Below, piece after piece: positions 44,426-52,889 of a stretch of DNA of 53,604 nt (the stretch's first letter is position 1; each line of letters starts with the position of its first letter). The notes beneath the pieces are model-generated. The model was not told where the DNA came from. It saw only the letters and a program-made list of their open reading frames with translations, and ran no database searches. A program made the translations under genes and the position numbers. This DNA is from an uncultured Acidobacteriota bacterium (GTDB lineage: Bacteria > Acidobacteriota > Terriglobia > Terriglobales > Acidobacteriaceae): the NCBI GenBank assembly GCA_903851035.1, contig CAINND010000002.1, positions 1-53,604 of the forward strand, in the 5' to 3' direction.

Positions 44426-45915
44426 TGGGGCAATTAATCAAACGCCACAGTCTATCGGTGACTACCATCCTGCTGGCCATCACTTGCGCGCCGCTGCTGG
44501 CGCAAACCGCAACCACGCCGCAGCCGCCGGCCACAAGCTGGAAGCAGGTGGCGATTCCGCCGTTGCCGCCCTTTAAGCCGCAGCCGCCCAAGCGCATTGT
44601 GCTGGCCAACGGCATGGTGGTCTTCCTTACGGAAAACCACGAGCTGCCCTTCATCAGCGGCAACGCCATGATCCGCGGCGGCGCCGACAGTGAGCCCGCA
44701 TCGAAGACCGGCCTGGTGGAAATCTATGGCGAGACGTGGCGCACCGGCGGCACGGAAAAGCTCACGGGCGACCAGTTGGACGATCTGCTGGAGGCCCGCG
44801 CCGCCAAGGTGGAAACCAGCGGCAGCGAAGCCAACACGACGATCAACTTCAACTGCCTGAAGGGCGACTTTGACGACGTCTTCGGCGTCTTCACGGAGTT
44901 GCTGCGCCACCCGGCCTTCCGCGAGGAGAAGCTGGCGCTGGCGAAAAAGCAGATGGACAGCAGCATCAGCCGCCGCAACGATGAGACCGATGAGATTGCC
45001 AACGCGCAGCAGGAAATCCTCGGCTACGGACGCCAGAGCGCGCTGGCCCGCCAGCCGGAGTACTCGACGGTGGCGGCCATCACGCGCCAGGACCTGCTCG
45101 ACTGGCACAAGCAGCACACGGCGCCGAACAACATCATCCTCGGCCTGGTGGGCGACTTTGACAGCCGCGCCATGGAAGCCACGCTGCGCAAAGCATTCGG
45201 CGAATGGCCAAAAGGCGCAAAGGTCGTGGAGGCAAAGCCCGTGATTGCGCCGGAAAAAACCGGCATCTACCTGGTGGATAAAACCGACGTCAACCAGAGC
45301 GAGATTCGCATGATCGCCCCCGGCATCGAGCGCCGCAATCCCGATTACTACGCGCTGAAGGTGATGAATGAGATCTTCGGCGGCGGCTTCAGTTCGCGGC
45401 TCTTCAGCAACCTGCGCACCAAGGCCGGACTGGCCTACAGCGTGGGCGGCGGCGTGGGCGCGGAGTGGAACCATCCCGGCCTGACCGCGTTGCAGATCGG
45501 CACCAAGACGGAGACCACGATCGACGCCATTCGCGGACTGTGGGAACAGATCGACCTGCTCAAGCAGCAGCCGCCCAGCGAGGAGGAGCTGAAGCGCGCC
45601 AAGGATGCCATCCTGAACAGCTTCATCTTCCTCTTTGACACGCCGGGCAAGGTTCTGCGCGAGCAGCAGACCTACGAGCTCTATGGCTACCCGGCCAACT
45701 TCCTCGAGTCCTATCGCGCGGGCGTGGAGAAGGTGACCACGGCCGACGTGGCGCGCGTGGCTGGCCAGTACCTGCACCGCGACCAGATGCGCGTGCTGGT
45801 GGTGGGCAACTCCAGCGAGTTCAGCAAGAAACTGGCGGAACTTGGCCCGGTCACCACGCTCGATATCAGCATCCCCGAGCCACCCGAGGCCAAGGCGGCT
45901 GCACCGGCCAAATAG
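44425..45915 (+). CDS. M16 family peptidase-like protein, probably non-catalytic partner
   Basis: 496 residues with a signal peptide (LSVTTILLAITCAPLLAQ). The M16 fold is clear (RIVLANGMVVFLTENHELPF, GGGFSSRLFSNLRTKAGLAYSVGGGVG), but the zinc motif is lost: the HXXEH place reads GLVEIYGETWRTG without the histidines. Arg/Tyr residues of the partner's substrate site (R and Y in KAGLAYSVG) are kept. It would form a heterodimer with the product of the preceding, overlapping gene. ATG at 44425 follows GGGAGG; a GTG one base earlier in another register of the overlap, at 44422, is the alternative. Confidence 0.88.
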   Translation: MGQLIKRHSLSVTTILLAITCAPLLAQTATTPQPPATSWKQVAIPPLPPFKPQPPKRIVLANGMVVFLTENHELPFISGNAMIRGGADSEPASKTGLVEIYGETWRTGGTEKLTGDQLDDLLEARAAKVETSGSEANTTINFNCLKGDFDDVFGVFTELLRHPAFREEKLALAKKQMDSSISRRNDETDEIANAQQEILGYGRQSALARQPEYSTVAAITRQDLLDWHKQHTAPNNIILGLVGDFDSRAMEATLRKAFGEWPKGAKVVEAKPVIAPEKTGIYLVDKTDVNQSEIRMIAPGIERRNPDYYALKVMNEIFGGGFSSRLFSNLRTKAGLAYSVGGGVGAEWNHPGLTALQIGTKTETTIDAIRGLWEQIDLLKQQPPSEEELKRAKDAILNSFIFLFDTPGKVLREQQTYELYGYPANFLESYRAGVEKVTTADVARVAGQYLHRDQMRVLVVGNSSEFSKKLAELGPVTTLDISIPEPPEAKAAAPAK

Positions 45916-45960
45916 CCGCAACCCCGGGGGTGATTCCGCTCCCGGGAAAGCCATACACCG

Positions 45961-45995
45961 GCGCGCGTTCTTCTACGGGACGCGCGCTTTTTTTT
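45961..45995 (+). terminator. rho-independent terminator of the M16 pair
   Basis: GCGCGCGT at 45961-45968 pairs with ACGCGCGC at 45980-45987, followed by eight T. Confidence 0.9.
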
Positions 45996-46096
45996 ATGTT
46001 ATTCTGCCCCATCCGTCGGCGTGGGGCCGATTGAGCTTTGTGGGGCACCACCAAACATTTTTGTGGATTGCTTATTGTGCTTCTAAGGAGGAACAC

Positions 46097-47317
46097 TTGC
46101 TTCGACTTGCCAAATTTGTCTCGCTCGTCCTGCTGATTCTGGCCATTTCGGCCGCGGCCATGGCATCGGCCGCCCCCAAGAATATCAGCGGCGCGTCTTA
46201 CACCGGAAACCTCAGCGACGGCTCCCATTGGGAGATTGACCTGCCTTCGGAGTGGAATCACCAGTTGGTGATTTACGCCCACGGCATTGTGGACCCGCAG
46301 GCGCCCGTGGCCCTGCCCAGTGACAGCGCCTTCGAGCAGTTCCGCGGCTTGCTGCTGGAGTATGGCTTCGCCGTCGGTTACTCCAGCTATGCCAGCAACG
46401 GCTTCGCCGTGCAGCAGGGCATCTACGACACGGACCAGGTTCGCGTGCTCTTCAATCAGATTGTCGGCAAGCCGACGTACACCTACCTGGTTGGCGTCAG
46501 CCTGGGCAGCGCCATCGTCACCGATCTGGCGGAGAACAATCCGAAGAACTACTCCGGCGTGCTGCCCATGTGCGGACTGATAGGCGGCAGCGCCCTGGAA
46601 GTGAACTATGTAGGCAACGCGCGCGTTCTGTTTGACTACTACTTCCCCGGCGTCATCCCGGGCACACTGCTGAACACTCCGCTGCTTACCTACGATCCCA
46701 CGCCGGGTGACCCCGCCAACATCGGGCAACTTGTGGCCTACGATCTTGAGGTCGGCGCACAGTCCAGCGGCACGCCCACCATCGAGTTGGGCACGGCGTT
46801 GCAGATTGAGGCCGCCAATGGGCCAGAGCTCGTCGAAGGCCTGATCTACGCGCTGGGCTTTGACGTGCGCTACATGAACGACCTGCTGAGCCGCACCGGC
46901 GGTTCCAGTCCTTACTCCAATACCTCCACGCACTACGTTGGCACCACCAACGACGCGGCGCTCAACAAGGGTGTGGAACGCGTGAAGAGCGGCTACGCGG
47001 GCCAGGTTTATATGGGCGAGTACTACCAGCCCTCGGGCAACATTCAGATCCCGATGGTTACCCTGCACACCTCGCGCGATCCGCTGGTTCCCTACTGGCA
47101 TGAGGGCTTCTACCTGAGCTATGCCACCAGCAAGCACCGCACCAACAACCTGGTGCAGCAGGTGGTCAACCGCTGGGGCCACTGCGCCTTTGCGGGAGAA
47201 GAGGTCGCCAACGCCTTCTTCGGACTCGTCGGCTGGGTCACCAACGGCACCAAGCCCGCGGGCGGCAACGTAACGGTGGAAGAAGCTGTAAAGCCTGCCC
47301 CGCTGAAGATTTACTAA
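46097..47317 (+). CDS. exported alpha/beta hydrolase
   Basis: 406 residues. Signal peptide (LAKFVSLVLLILAISAAAMASA), then an alpha/beta hydrolase core: LVIYAHGIV (oxyanion-side strand), nucleophile elbow GVSLGS (GxSxG), acid candidate in TSRDPLVPYWHEGF and the His in NRWGHCAF. Substrate unknown; esterase- or lipase-like activity outside the cytoplasm is likely. The start is TTG at 46097, supported by AAGGAGG five bases upstream; the ATG-starting frame further up runs through the previous gene's terminator. Followed by a terminator shared with the convergent gene. Confidence 0.85.
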   Translation: MLRLAKFVSLVLLILAISAAAMASAAPKNISGASYTGNLSDGSHWEIDLPSEWNHQLVIYAHGIVDPQAPVALPSDSAFEQFRGLLLEYGFAVGYSSYASNGFAVQQGIYDTDQVRVLFNQIVGKPTYTYLVGVSLGSAIVTDLAENNPKNYSGVLPMCGLIGGSALEVNYVGNARVLFDYYFPGVIPGTLLNTPLLTYDPTPGDPANIGQLVAYDLEVGAQSSGTPTIELGTALQIEAANGPELVEGLIYALGFDVRYMNDLLSRTGGSSPYSNTSTHYVGTTNDAALNKGVERVKSGYAGQVYMGEYYQPSGNIQIPMVTLHTSRDPLVPYWHEGFYLSYATSKHRTNNLVQQVVNRWGHCAFAGEEVANAFFGLVGWVTNGTKPAGGNVTVEEAVKPAPLKIY

Positions 47318-47339
47318 TCAACAATCGCTGCAATGAAGA

Positions 47340-47373
47340 ACGGTGCGGATTCAATCCGCGCCGTTTGTTTTTG
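47340..47373 (+). terminator. terminator of the hydrolase gene
   Basis: ACGGTGCGGA at 47340-47349 pairs with TCCGCGCCGT at 47355-47364 (one G:T), then TTGTTTTT. Confidence 0.8.
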
Positions 47374-47386
47374 CTGTAACTTTCGC

Positions 47387-48664
47387 TTACGACTTCTGTA
47401 CGGCCTTGGGTTCGTACACGCAGAAGGGCTCTTCCGCCATGTAGTTTCCGTTGGCGGCGTAGGCGCGGGCGCGGCAGCCCATGCAGACGTTGCGGAACTC
47501 GCAGCAACCGCACTTGCCTTCCAGCTTGTCGGTGTCGCGCAGGTCGTTGAAGACCTTGCTGTCGTTCCATATCTCCGCAAAGGGCTGCTTCTTCAAATCG
47601 CCGGCAATCGCCGGCAGGTAGCCGCAGGGGAAGACCTCGCCGTCGAAGCTGATAAAGCAGACACCCGTGCCTGCCAGGCAGCCCTTGGTCATGGCGTTCA
47701 TGGCATTGGGGTCGCCGCCGGGATGCCCGTGAGGATGCGGCATGCCATCGTGGCGCAGGCCGCTCTTGCCGAACTTCTCGTAGTCGGTCTTGAAGGCGAT
47801 GCCGGTGGTGCCGGGCATGGTCATCTCGGTGGGACCGATGCTACCGGGGTGTCCACCGGGATGCCCTGCGGCCTCGACGGTCTCCGGCTTGGCCGGACTG
47901 ATGCCCAGGCGCTCGTCCTTGCGCTCTGCGGCACGGCGCTGGCGCACCACGCGGAAGTAGTGCGGCGCGCAGGTGGCCTTCAGTTCGATGTCACCCGTGG
48001 CAGCCTGGTCGTAGAACCAGTTCAGGATGCGCTCGTACTCCTCCGGGGCGACCATCTGCGACTCTGCGATATCCACGCCGCAGCCCACGGGCACCAGCAG
48101 GAAGGTGTGCAGGGCGTCGGCGCCCAGACCCTTCACCATCTCCAGAACCTTGGGCAGCTCCACCGCATTGTGCTTGGCGATGGTCATGTTGATCTGCACC
48201 GGCATGCCCAGCTCTTTCAGGTTGCGGAAGCCGGTGATGGCCGCGTCAAAGGCTCCGGGAATGGCGCGGAAGCTGTCATGGGTCTCGGCGTTGGCGCCGT
48301 CGAGCGAGATGCTGACGCGCTTGACGCCGGCATCGACGATCTTCTTGGCGACTTCCTTGGTGACCAGCGTGCCGTTGGTGGCCAGGGCGACGCGCAAACC
48401 CTTGTCCGTGGCGTACTTGGCCAGGTGGAAGATGTCGGGGCGGTAGAGCGGTTCGCCGCCGCTGAGCACCAAGATGGGGTTGGCGAAGGCGGCAATCTGG
48501 TCGATGATGTTGAGGGCCTGCGCGGTGGGAAGGTCGCTGGGCGAGGCCAGCTCGGTGGCCGTGGCGCGACAGTGGACGCAGCGCAGGTTGCAACCCTTGG
48601 TGACTTCCCAAAATACGAGGCGCGGCTTGTGCTGCATGGCGCCAATCACAGAATTTGTACTCAT
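47387..48664 (-). CDS. radical SAM/SPASM protein, AhbD/NirJ-like, with His-rich insert
   Basis: 425 residues. The radical SAM cluster motif is Cys25-Cys29-Cys32 (CNLRCVHC) after LVFWEVTKG, with GGEP at 69-72. A C-terminal SPASM region has Cys329, Cys336, Cys347 and a dense cysteine group (GKCGCCEFRNVCMGCRARAYA) for extra Fe-S clusters. LVFWEVTKGCNL and the layout resemble the haem-synthesis enzymes AhbC/AhbD and NirJ; haem use fits the multihaem cytochromes nearby. Residues 268-319 are His/Gly/Pro-rich (GHPGGHPG; PHPHGHPGG), which is unusual. The exact reaction is unproven. Confidence 0.8.
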   Translation of the reverse strand: MSTNSVIGAMQHKPRLVFWEVTKGCNLRCVHCRATATELASPSDLPTAQALNIIDQIAAFANPILVLSGGEPLYRPDIFHLAKYATDKGLRVALATNGTLVTKEVAKKIVDAGVKRVSISLDGANAETHDSFRAIPGAFDAAITGFRNLKELGMPVQINMTIAKHNAVELPKVLEMVKGLGADALHTFLLVPVGCGVDIAESQMVAPEEYERILNWFYDQAATGDIELKATCAPHYFRVVRQRRAAERKDERLGISPAKPETVEAAGHPGGHPGSIGPTEMTMPGTTGIAFKTDYEKFGKSGLRHDGMPHPHGHPGGDPNAMNAMTKGCLAGTGVCFISFDGEVFPCGYLPAIAGDLKKQPFAEIWNDSKVFNDLRDTDKLEGKCGCCEFRNVCMGCRARAYAANGNYMAEEPFCVYEPKAVQKS

Positions 48665-49274
48665 TATGACTCCAAGGCCGGGCTTGATGCTCCGGCCACG
48701 CTATTTACGATACGGTGCGGGCAAACATGGGGCGAGGATTTTAGTCACAGGTAGGGTGTGACGCGCGTCACTCCCATGGGGACCTGGAAGCATCCCCCAC
48801 TCCCCCCTATATTTCCCGCCAAAAATCTGAAAAGGCAAGGGATAGAAGGTTTCAAGGTTTCAAGGCTGAACGGCAAAACCCTTGAAGCCTCTGGCCCAAT
48901 TCCTGACCAAAACCCGTGATGCTTGCCTCTGCGATTTACCTCTGCTACCAGCATAGCAACTTCCGTAGGGGATTCCATCAGCGGGAGCGAAACTCTATTT
49001 GCCGCTGGGTCAGCGACTTGGCGGGATGTGGCGGAAAAGAGCTCTTGACAAGGAAATCTGCGGGCAATTTGGGGGCGGTTTGGGGCGCGGTAGGGACGAT
49101 TTTCGGGCGGGCGCGGGATGCGCTCCCGGGGCTGAGTTGTTTTTGATGCGGCAGCGGTAATCAGCTCTGCCGGTAATTCGCCCCAGAGCTGGCAGGGCAC
49201 CAACTCTGGGGCACGCGGCTGCTAGCGCAGCGTTACAACATGATCCGGCCGAACAAAAGTCTGAGATACCTTGT
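48665..49274. other. gene-free interval
   Basis: No convincing gene. It contains a doubled GGTTTCAA (48849-48865), a segment at 49115-49144 (GGGATGCGCTCCCGGGG...) that resembles the terminator region at 50321-50350, and an inverted repeat GCCCCAGAG/CTCTGGGGC around 49180-49212 ending GCAC, possibly a decayed hairpin repeat. A minus-strand reading frame here (48745-49203) has no family features. Confidence 0.55.
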
Positions 49275-50117
49275 CTATAGTCCCTCGGGGATGGCCAGGC
49301 TATTCACCACTCGATGAACGCCTTCGACGGATTTAGCCGTCAGCTCCGCCAGCAATTGTTCCGCACGGTTGGAGACCGCACCGGTCAAGGTGATGATGCC
49401 GTCGCTGGCGCGGATTTGAATTGCCTTCAACGGAATTGCCTTTGTGGAATAGAGCTCAAACTCCACACGATGGGCCAGTTTGTCGTCGGCACTCTCCGGC
49501 ACATTCTGGGCATCGGAGACGATCAGGTTGTCGGCGAGTCCGTGGACGCCCGGCACCTGCCATGCGATCTGGTCGGCTGTGTGCTTCTGACCGATGTTCT
49601 GGACCGTTCCGCTGAGAGTGACAACCTGCGCACTGACTTCCGTGGCGATGTGTTTATCCGCCAGCTCTGCGTTTTTCGATATCCCGTCGCTGACCAGGGT
49701 TTTGATTTCGAGGTCCGCCACGCGCTCACTGAGGTGCTCCCTGTCCGGGTTGCGCCCGATTGCAGGGTTGACGGCCAGATTGTTGTGCAGCTCTTTCACG
49801 CTCGAAGTATCCAGGGCGATGACGCCGGCCATGTTTTTGATCTGCTCCGTCGGCACCTGGCCCTCCAGGCTGACCACGCCTTGTGTTGTCTGCACCTTGA
49901 TGTCGAAGGGAGACAACTGTTTGGAAAGGAGCAGAGCCGTGCGCACCCTGGAGGAGGTGGCCGCATCCTGCGTTGATTCCTGAATGGAGTGAAAGGCGTT
50001 GGTAAGCTGCGAGTTGTGCGTGTAGATGTAGTAGCCGCCTCCCACTACAAGCAGCAGAAGGACGACCATCGAAATCAGCTTGCTGGTACCATTTTCATCT
50101 TGTCTGAAGGAATTCAC
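49275..50117 (-). CDS. BON-domain protein, membrane-anchored
   Basis: 280 residues. A short cytoplasmic start, one membrane helix (ISMVVLLLLVVGGGYYIYT) and three BON domains of the OsmY type: VRTALLLSKQLSPFDIKVQT..GVVSLEGQVP; IKTLVSDGISKNAELADKH..VVTLSGTV; VEFELYSTKAIPLKAIQIRASDGIITLTGAV. BON domains bind phospholipids or are linked to envelope stability and osmotic stress. GTG at 50117 is chosen because GAGGAG lies six bases upstream; a GTG at 50174 is an alternative. Separate from the cytochrome genes. Confidence 0.85.
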   Translation of the reverse strand: MNSFRQDENGTSKLISMVVLLLLVVGGGYYIYTHNSQLTNAFHSIQESTQDAATSSRVRTALLLSKQLSPFDIKVQTTQGVVSLEGQVPTEQIKNMAGVIALDTSSVKELHNNLAVNPAIGRNPDREHLSERVADLEIKTLVSDGISKNAELADKHIATEVSAQVVTLSGTVQNIGQKHTADQIAWQVPGVHGLADNLIVSDAQNVPESADDKLAHRVEFELYSTKAIPLKAIQIRASDGIITLTGAVSNRAEQLLAELTAKSVEGVHRVVNSLAIPEGL

Positions 50118-50301
50118 ATATCTCTCCTCGGACCCGTCTTCGTCGCGCCCCCCGGATGAGTTTGGGTCCAACACGGTTCAGAGTAGGAGAGGAGGAGATA
50201 AGTTACTGTCTCTTATTGAACACCTTTGACTGTTCTCGCCAGACGTTTACTGATGGTGCGAAAAAGATGGAACGCCCGACTGCAGTGATAAATTGATCAC
50301 A

Positions 50302-50340
50302 AGAGAAAAGAAAAAGCCCCGGGGATGCGCTCCCGGGGCT
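50302..50340 (-). terminator. rho-independent terminator of the cytochrome operon
   Basis: Read on the minus strand, AGCCCCGGGA and TCCCCGGGGCT-type arms (50340-50331 and 50324-50315) are followed by TTTTTCTTTTC. It lies 26 bases after the stop at 50366. Confidence 0.9.
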
Positions 50341-50365
50341 GAATTGTTTTAGCTCGAAGTGCGGT

Positions 50366-51898
50366 TTACGGACCCACTCCGCCGTTGTGGCAATCGGAGC
50401 AGTTCACCGAGGTCAAGTCGCCCAGTTCCACCGGGTGCTTGAAGAACGGTGTCGCGTCGGCCACGGCCGAAGGCAGAACGCCTTCTTCCTGGCCCAGCAC
50501 GGTGTGGCAGCTATTGCAATCCTTGCTGATGACCTTGCCGTCTTTGCTGACGTGGCTGCCGTCGTGGCAGCGGAAGCAGCCGTTGAAGTAGTAGTGGCCC
50601 ACGTTGTCAGGATGCGTGCGCCAATCCACCTTCATCTCCGGGAAGATGTTTTCCTGGTAGATGGCGGCCAGCGCGTCGCTCATGTTCTTGATGTCGCCGG
50701 AGCGGGTGCTGACCAGTTGCGGGTACTTCTCCTTGTAGAAGGCGTTGACGCCCTGCTGGATGGCCGCGATGGCCTGCGGCGTGGTCTTGTACTCCGCGGT
50801 GAGCAGGGTGACGCCCTGCTGCTTGGCAAAGGGCAGGGTGGGGCTGATGCGTCCACCGGCCAGAGCCTGGTCCACGGCGCGATCCGGCGGCGTGTAAACG
50901 TGCGTGGGACGGTTGTGGCAGTCCACGCAGTCCATGCGGCGGTCGGTCATGCTGGCCATGGCCTTGGCGTCGGCGGCGGTGGACTGATACTCCGTGACCT
51001 TGCCGTTGCGGTCGGTGATGCGCACCCAGGGAATGTTCTGGCGCTTGGCGTCGCTCTTGTACTCCACCTTGTTGGCGATGTTCATGTGCCAGTGGATGCC
51101 GGCCTGTCCGCCGGTAGAGGGGTCTCCGCCGCCGACCTTGATGAGCAGGCGAAGCTGGCGCGGGGTGTTCTGCTCGTCACTGCCGAAGTGGTTGAAGACC
51201 TTGAGCTGGGCTCCCCAGAAGCGGCGGGGCCAATGGCACTGCTCGCAGGTTTGCGCCGCCGGGCGAAGGTTGGCCACGGGCGACTCGATGGGACGCGGAT
51301 AGGTGTTCAGTATGGTCTTGACCACCTGGCGCGCGCCGCTGAGCTTGGATTTGACGTACCAACCGGCGCCGCTGCCGACGTGGCACTCCACGCAACTGAC
51401 GCGGGCGTGCGCGGAGTGATCGTGCGCAACGTGCTCAGGATGCATGACGGTGTGGCAGAGCTCGCCGCAGAAGGTAGTGGAGTCAGTGAACTCGTAGGCG
51501 CGGTAGCTGCCCACGGCGCTCAACAGCACGAAGACCACTACGAAGCTGACGAAGACGGCCAGGCGGCTGCGCTGCCCGGGCTGGTTGAGATCGATGCGCG
51601 GCAGCAGCGGAGCACCGGGAACGGCCTCCAGGCGGCGGCTGCGCTCGCGCCAGGCACCGAAGGCGGCCAGGGCAAGGCCGCCCAGCAGGAATCCCGGCAG
51701 GATCATATAGGCCAGGATGCCGGTGTAGGGGCTGGGCACGGCGGAAGTGATATCGATGATGAACAGGACGATGATGTTGGCCAGCGCAATGCCGGCGAGT
51801 GCGAGTCCCGTGAGGCTGATGTAATTCTTCAGCAGGGAGCGGTACGAGAAACCGTCGTCCTGCGGAGTGCTGGGCATGTTCGGCCCGGGGTCGGTCAT
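50366..51898 (-). CDS. multihaem cytochrome c (NapC/NirT/NrfH-like)
   Basis: 510 residues. Three N-terminal membrane helices (about 24-50, 57-83, 112-132) and a periplasmic domain with seven haem-attachment sites: an unusual CX3CH at 144-149 (CGELCH), then CXXCH at 169-173 (CVECH), 218-222 (CEQCH), and CVDCH, CFRCH, CNSCH and CSDCH further on. The FCGELCHTVMHPE and HARVSCVECHVG segment is that of NapC/NrfH-type quinol-oxidising cytochromes. It is extended C-terminally relative to NrfH (about 160-200 residues). Third gene of the module, 83 bases after the cytochrome b gene. Role: electron transfer from quinol to the periplasm. Confidence 0.9.
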   Translation of the reverse strand: MTDPGPNMPSTPQDDGFSYRSLLKNYISLTGLALAGIALANIIVLFIIDITSAVPSPYTGILAYMILPGFLLGGLALAAFGAWRERSRRLEAVPGAPLLPRIDLNQPGQRSRLAVFVSFVVVFVLLSAVGSYRAYEFTDSTTFCGELCHTVMHPEHVAHDHSAHARVSCVECHVGSGAGWYVKSKLSGARQVVKTILNTYPRPIESPVANLRPAAQTCEQCHWPRRFWGAQLKVFNHFGSDEQNTPRQLRLLIKVGGGDPSTGGQAGIHWHMNIANKVEYKSDAKRQNIPWVRITDRNGKVTEYQSTAADAKAMASMTDRRMDCVDCHNRPTHVYTPPDRAVDQALAGGRISPTLPFAKQQGVTLLTAEYKTTPQAIAAIQQGVNAFYKEKYPQLVSTRSGDIKNMSDALAAIYQENIFPEMKVDWRTHPDNVGHYYFNGCFRCHDGSHVSKDGKVISKDCNSCHTVLGQEEGVLPSAVADATPFFKHPVELGDLTSVNCSDCHNGGVGP

Positions 51899-51980
51899 TT
51901 CCTCTCCTCAAAAAACTGGTGAAACGTGTTTGCTTTCTGCGCACTCGCCTGCCGCGATGCCGCCGGGCGAGAGCCGCAAT

Positions 51981-52889
51981 TTATCTGTACGCGAAAATCA
52001 TAGCGTAAATGATGCCGATTACGATGCTGAAACCGACGGCCAGCGCGCACCAGGCAAAGGCGCGGATCATCTTGACCACGACCTCGGGATGGGGCTCGGC
52101 GAGTTTGCCTTTGAGTTCGCCGCTGTGCAGCAGGTTGTCATACTCCATCGGCTTGTCGCGCTTCAACTCCGCCAGCGGCATTTGACCGGTGAAGATCACC
52201 ACGTCCATGGGAAACTTTTCCGGGCGCAGGTGGGTGTTGAAGAAGTGCACGGTAAAGATGAAGCCGGTGGCCAGCAACGCCTCATCACTATGGATGATGG
52301 TGGCGAGGTTGATGCACCATCCCGGCAGGATGCGGGTGAACGTAATGGGGAACCACAGGGTCAGGCCCGTGGAGCCGATGATGAATATGCCCCAGAAAAC
52401 GGCGAAGTAATCGAACTTCTCCCAGTAGGTCCAGCGCGAATACTTGGGGCGCGGCCCCTTGCCGAGGAACCACTTCATGGTGGCCACGAACTCACGGCCG
52501 TCCTTGAGGGTGGGCAGCATGGAGTTGGGACCGAGGATCATGTTCGTCCAGGAGGGGTACTTCTCCTTGCGCAGGTTCTTCAACGAAACCAGGTGGGTGA
52601 CGAAGACGATGAACATGCAGACGGCGGCAAAGCGGTGGATGTAGCCCGCCGTCTGGAATCCGCCGAGGAAGTGCGACAAGACGCGCGCCCAGGGCGTGTA
52701 GCTGAACTTGAGCGACATGCCGGTGGCGGCCAGGCTGAGGAATGAAACCACCATGGTGGCATGCAGCGCCCGCTCCAGGGGACGGAAGCGCACGAACTCC
52801 TTGTCAGGATGGTGCGGTGCTCCCCCCGTGGCGGAAGATTGGGCAACGTTATCGGGCAGGTTGGGATTCCTATTATCCGGACTCGACAT
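51981..52889 (-). CDS. cytochrome b subunit (formate dehydrogenase gamma-like/cytochrome b561-type)
   Basis: 302 residues with four to five membrane helices: HATMVVSFLSLAATGMSL, GYIHRFAAVCMFIVFVTHLV, FDYFAVFWGIFIIGSTGLTL, HSDEALLATGFIFTVHFF and a final WCALAVGFSIVIGIIYAMIF. Haem-b ligand histidines are present in LERALHATMV, YIHRF, and TVHFFNTH/IHSDE. The N-terminal part is Asn/Pro-rich. Its ATG overlaps the upstream cytochrome c stop (TAATG), so it is translationally coupled. It probably passes electrons between quinone pool and the c-type haems. Confidence 0.87.
   Translation of the reverse strand: MSSPDNRNPNLPDNVAQSSATGGAPHHPDKEFVRFRPLERALHATMVVSFLSLAATGMSLKFSYTPWARVLSHFLGGFQTAGYIHRFAAVCMFIVFVTHLVSLKNLRKEKYPSWTNMILGPNSMLPTLKDGREFVATMKWFLGKGPRPKYSRWTYWEKFDYFAVFWGIFIIGSTGLTLWFPITFTRILPGWCINLATIIHSDEALLATGFIFTVHFFNTHLRPEKFPMDVVIFTGQMPLAELKRDKPMEYDNLLHSGELKGKLAEPHPEVVVKMIRAFAWCALAVGFSIVIGIIYAMIFAYR

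Noticed and set aside
44452-45954. Long minus-strand frame opposite the second M16 gene (500 codons)
   Set aside because: Antisense shadow of a GC-rich gene; the plus strand has clear M16 features and coupling. The same holds for 42920-44389 and 41620-42912.
48745-49203. Minus-strand 152-residue frame in the gap upstream of the radical SAM gene
   Set aside because: Pro/Arg-rich, with no domain or ribosome binding site, and it ends in repeat-like sequence; more likely non-coding.
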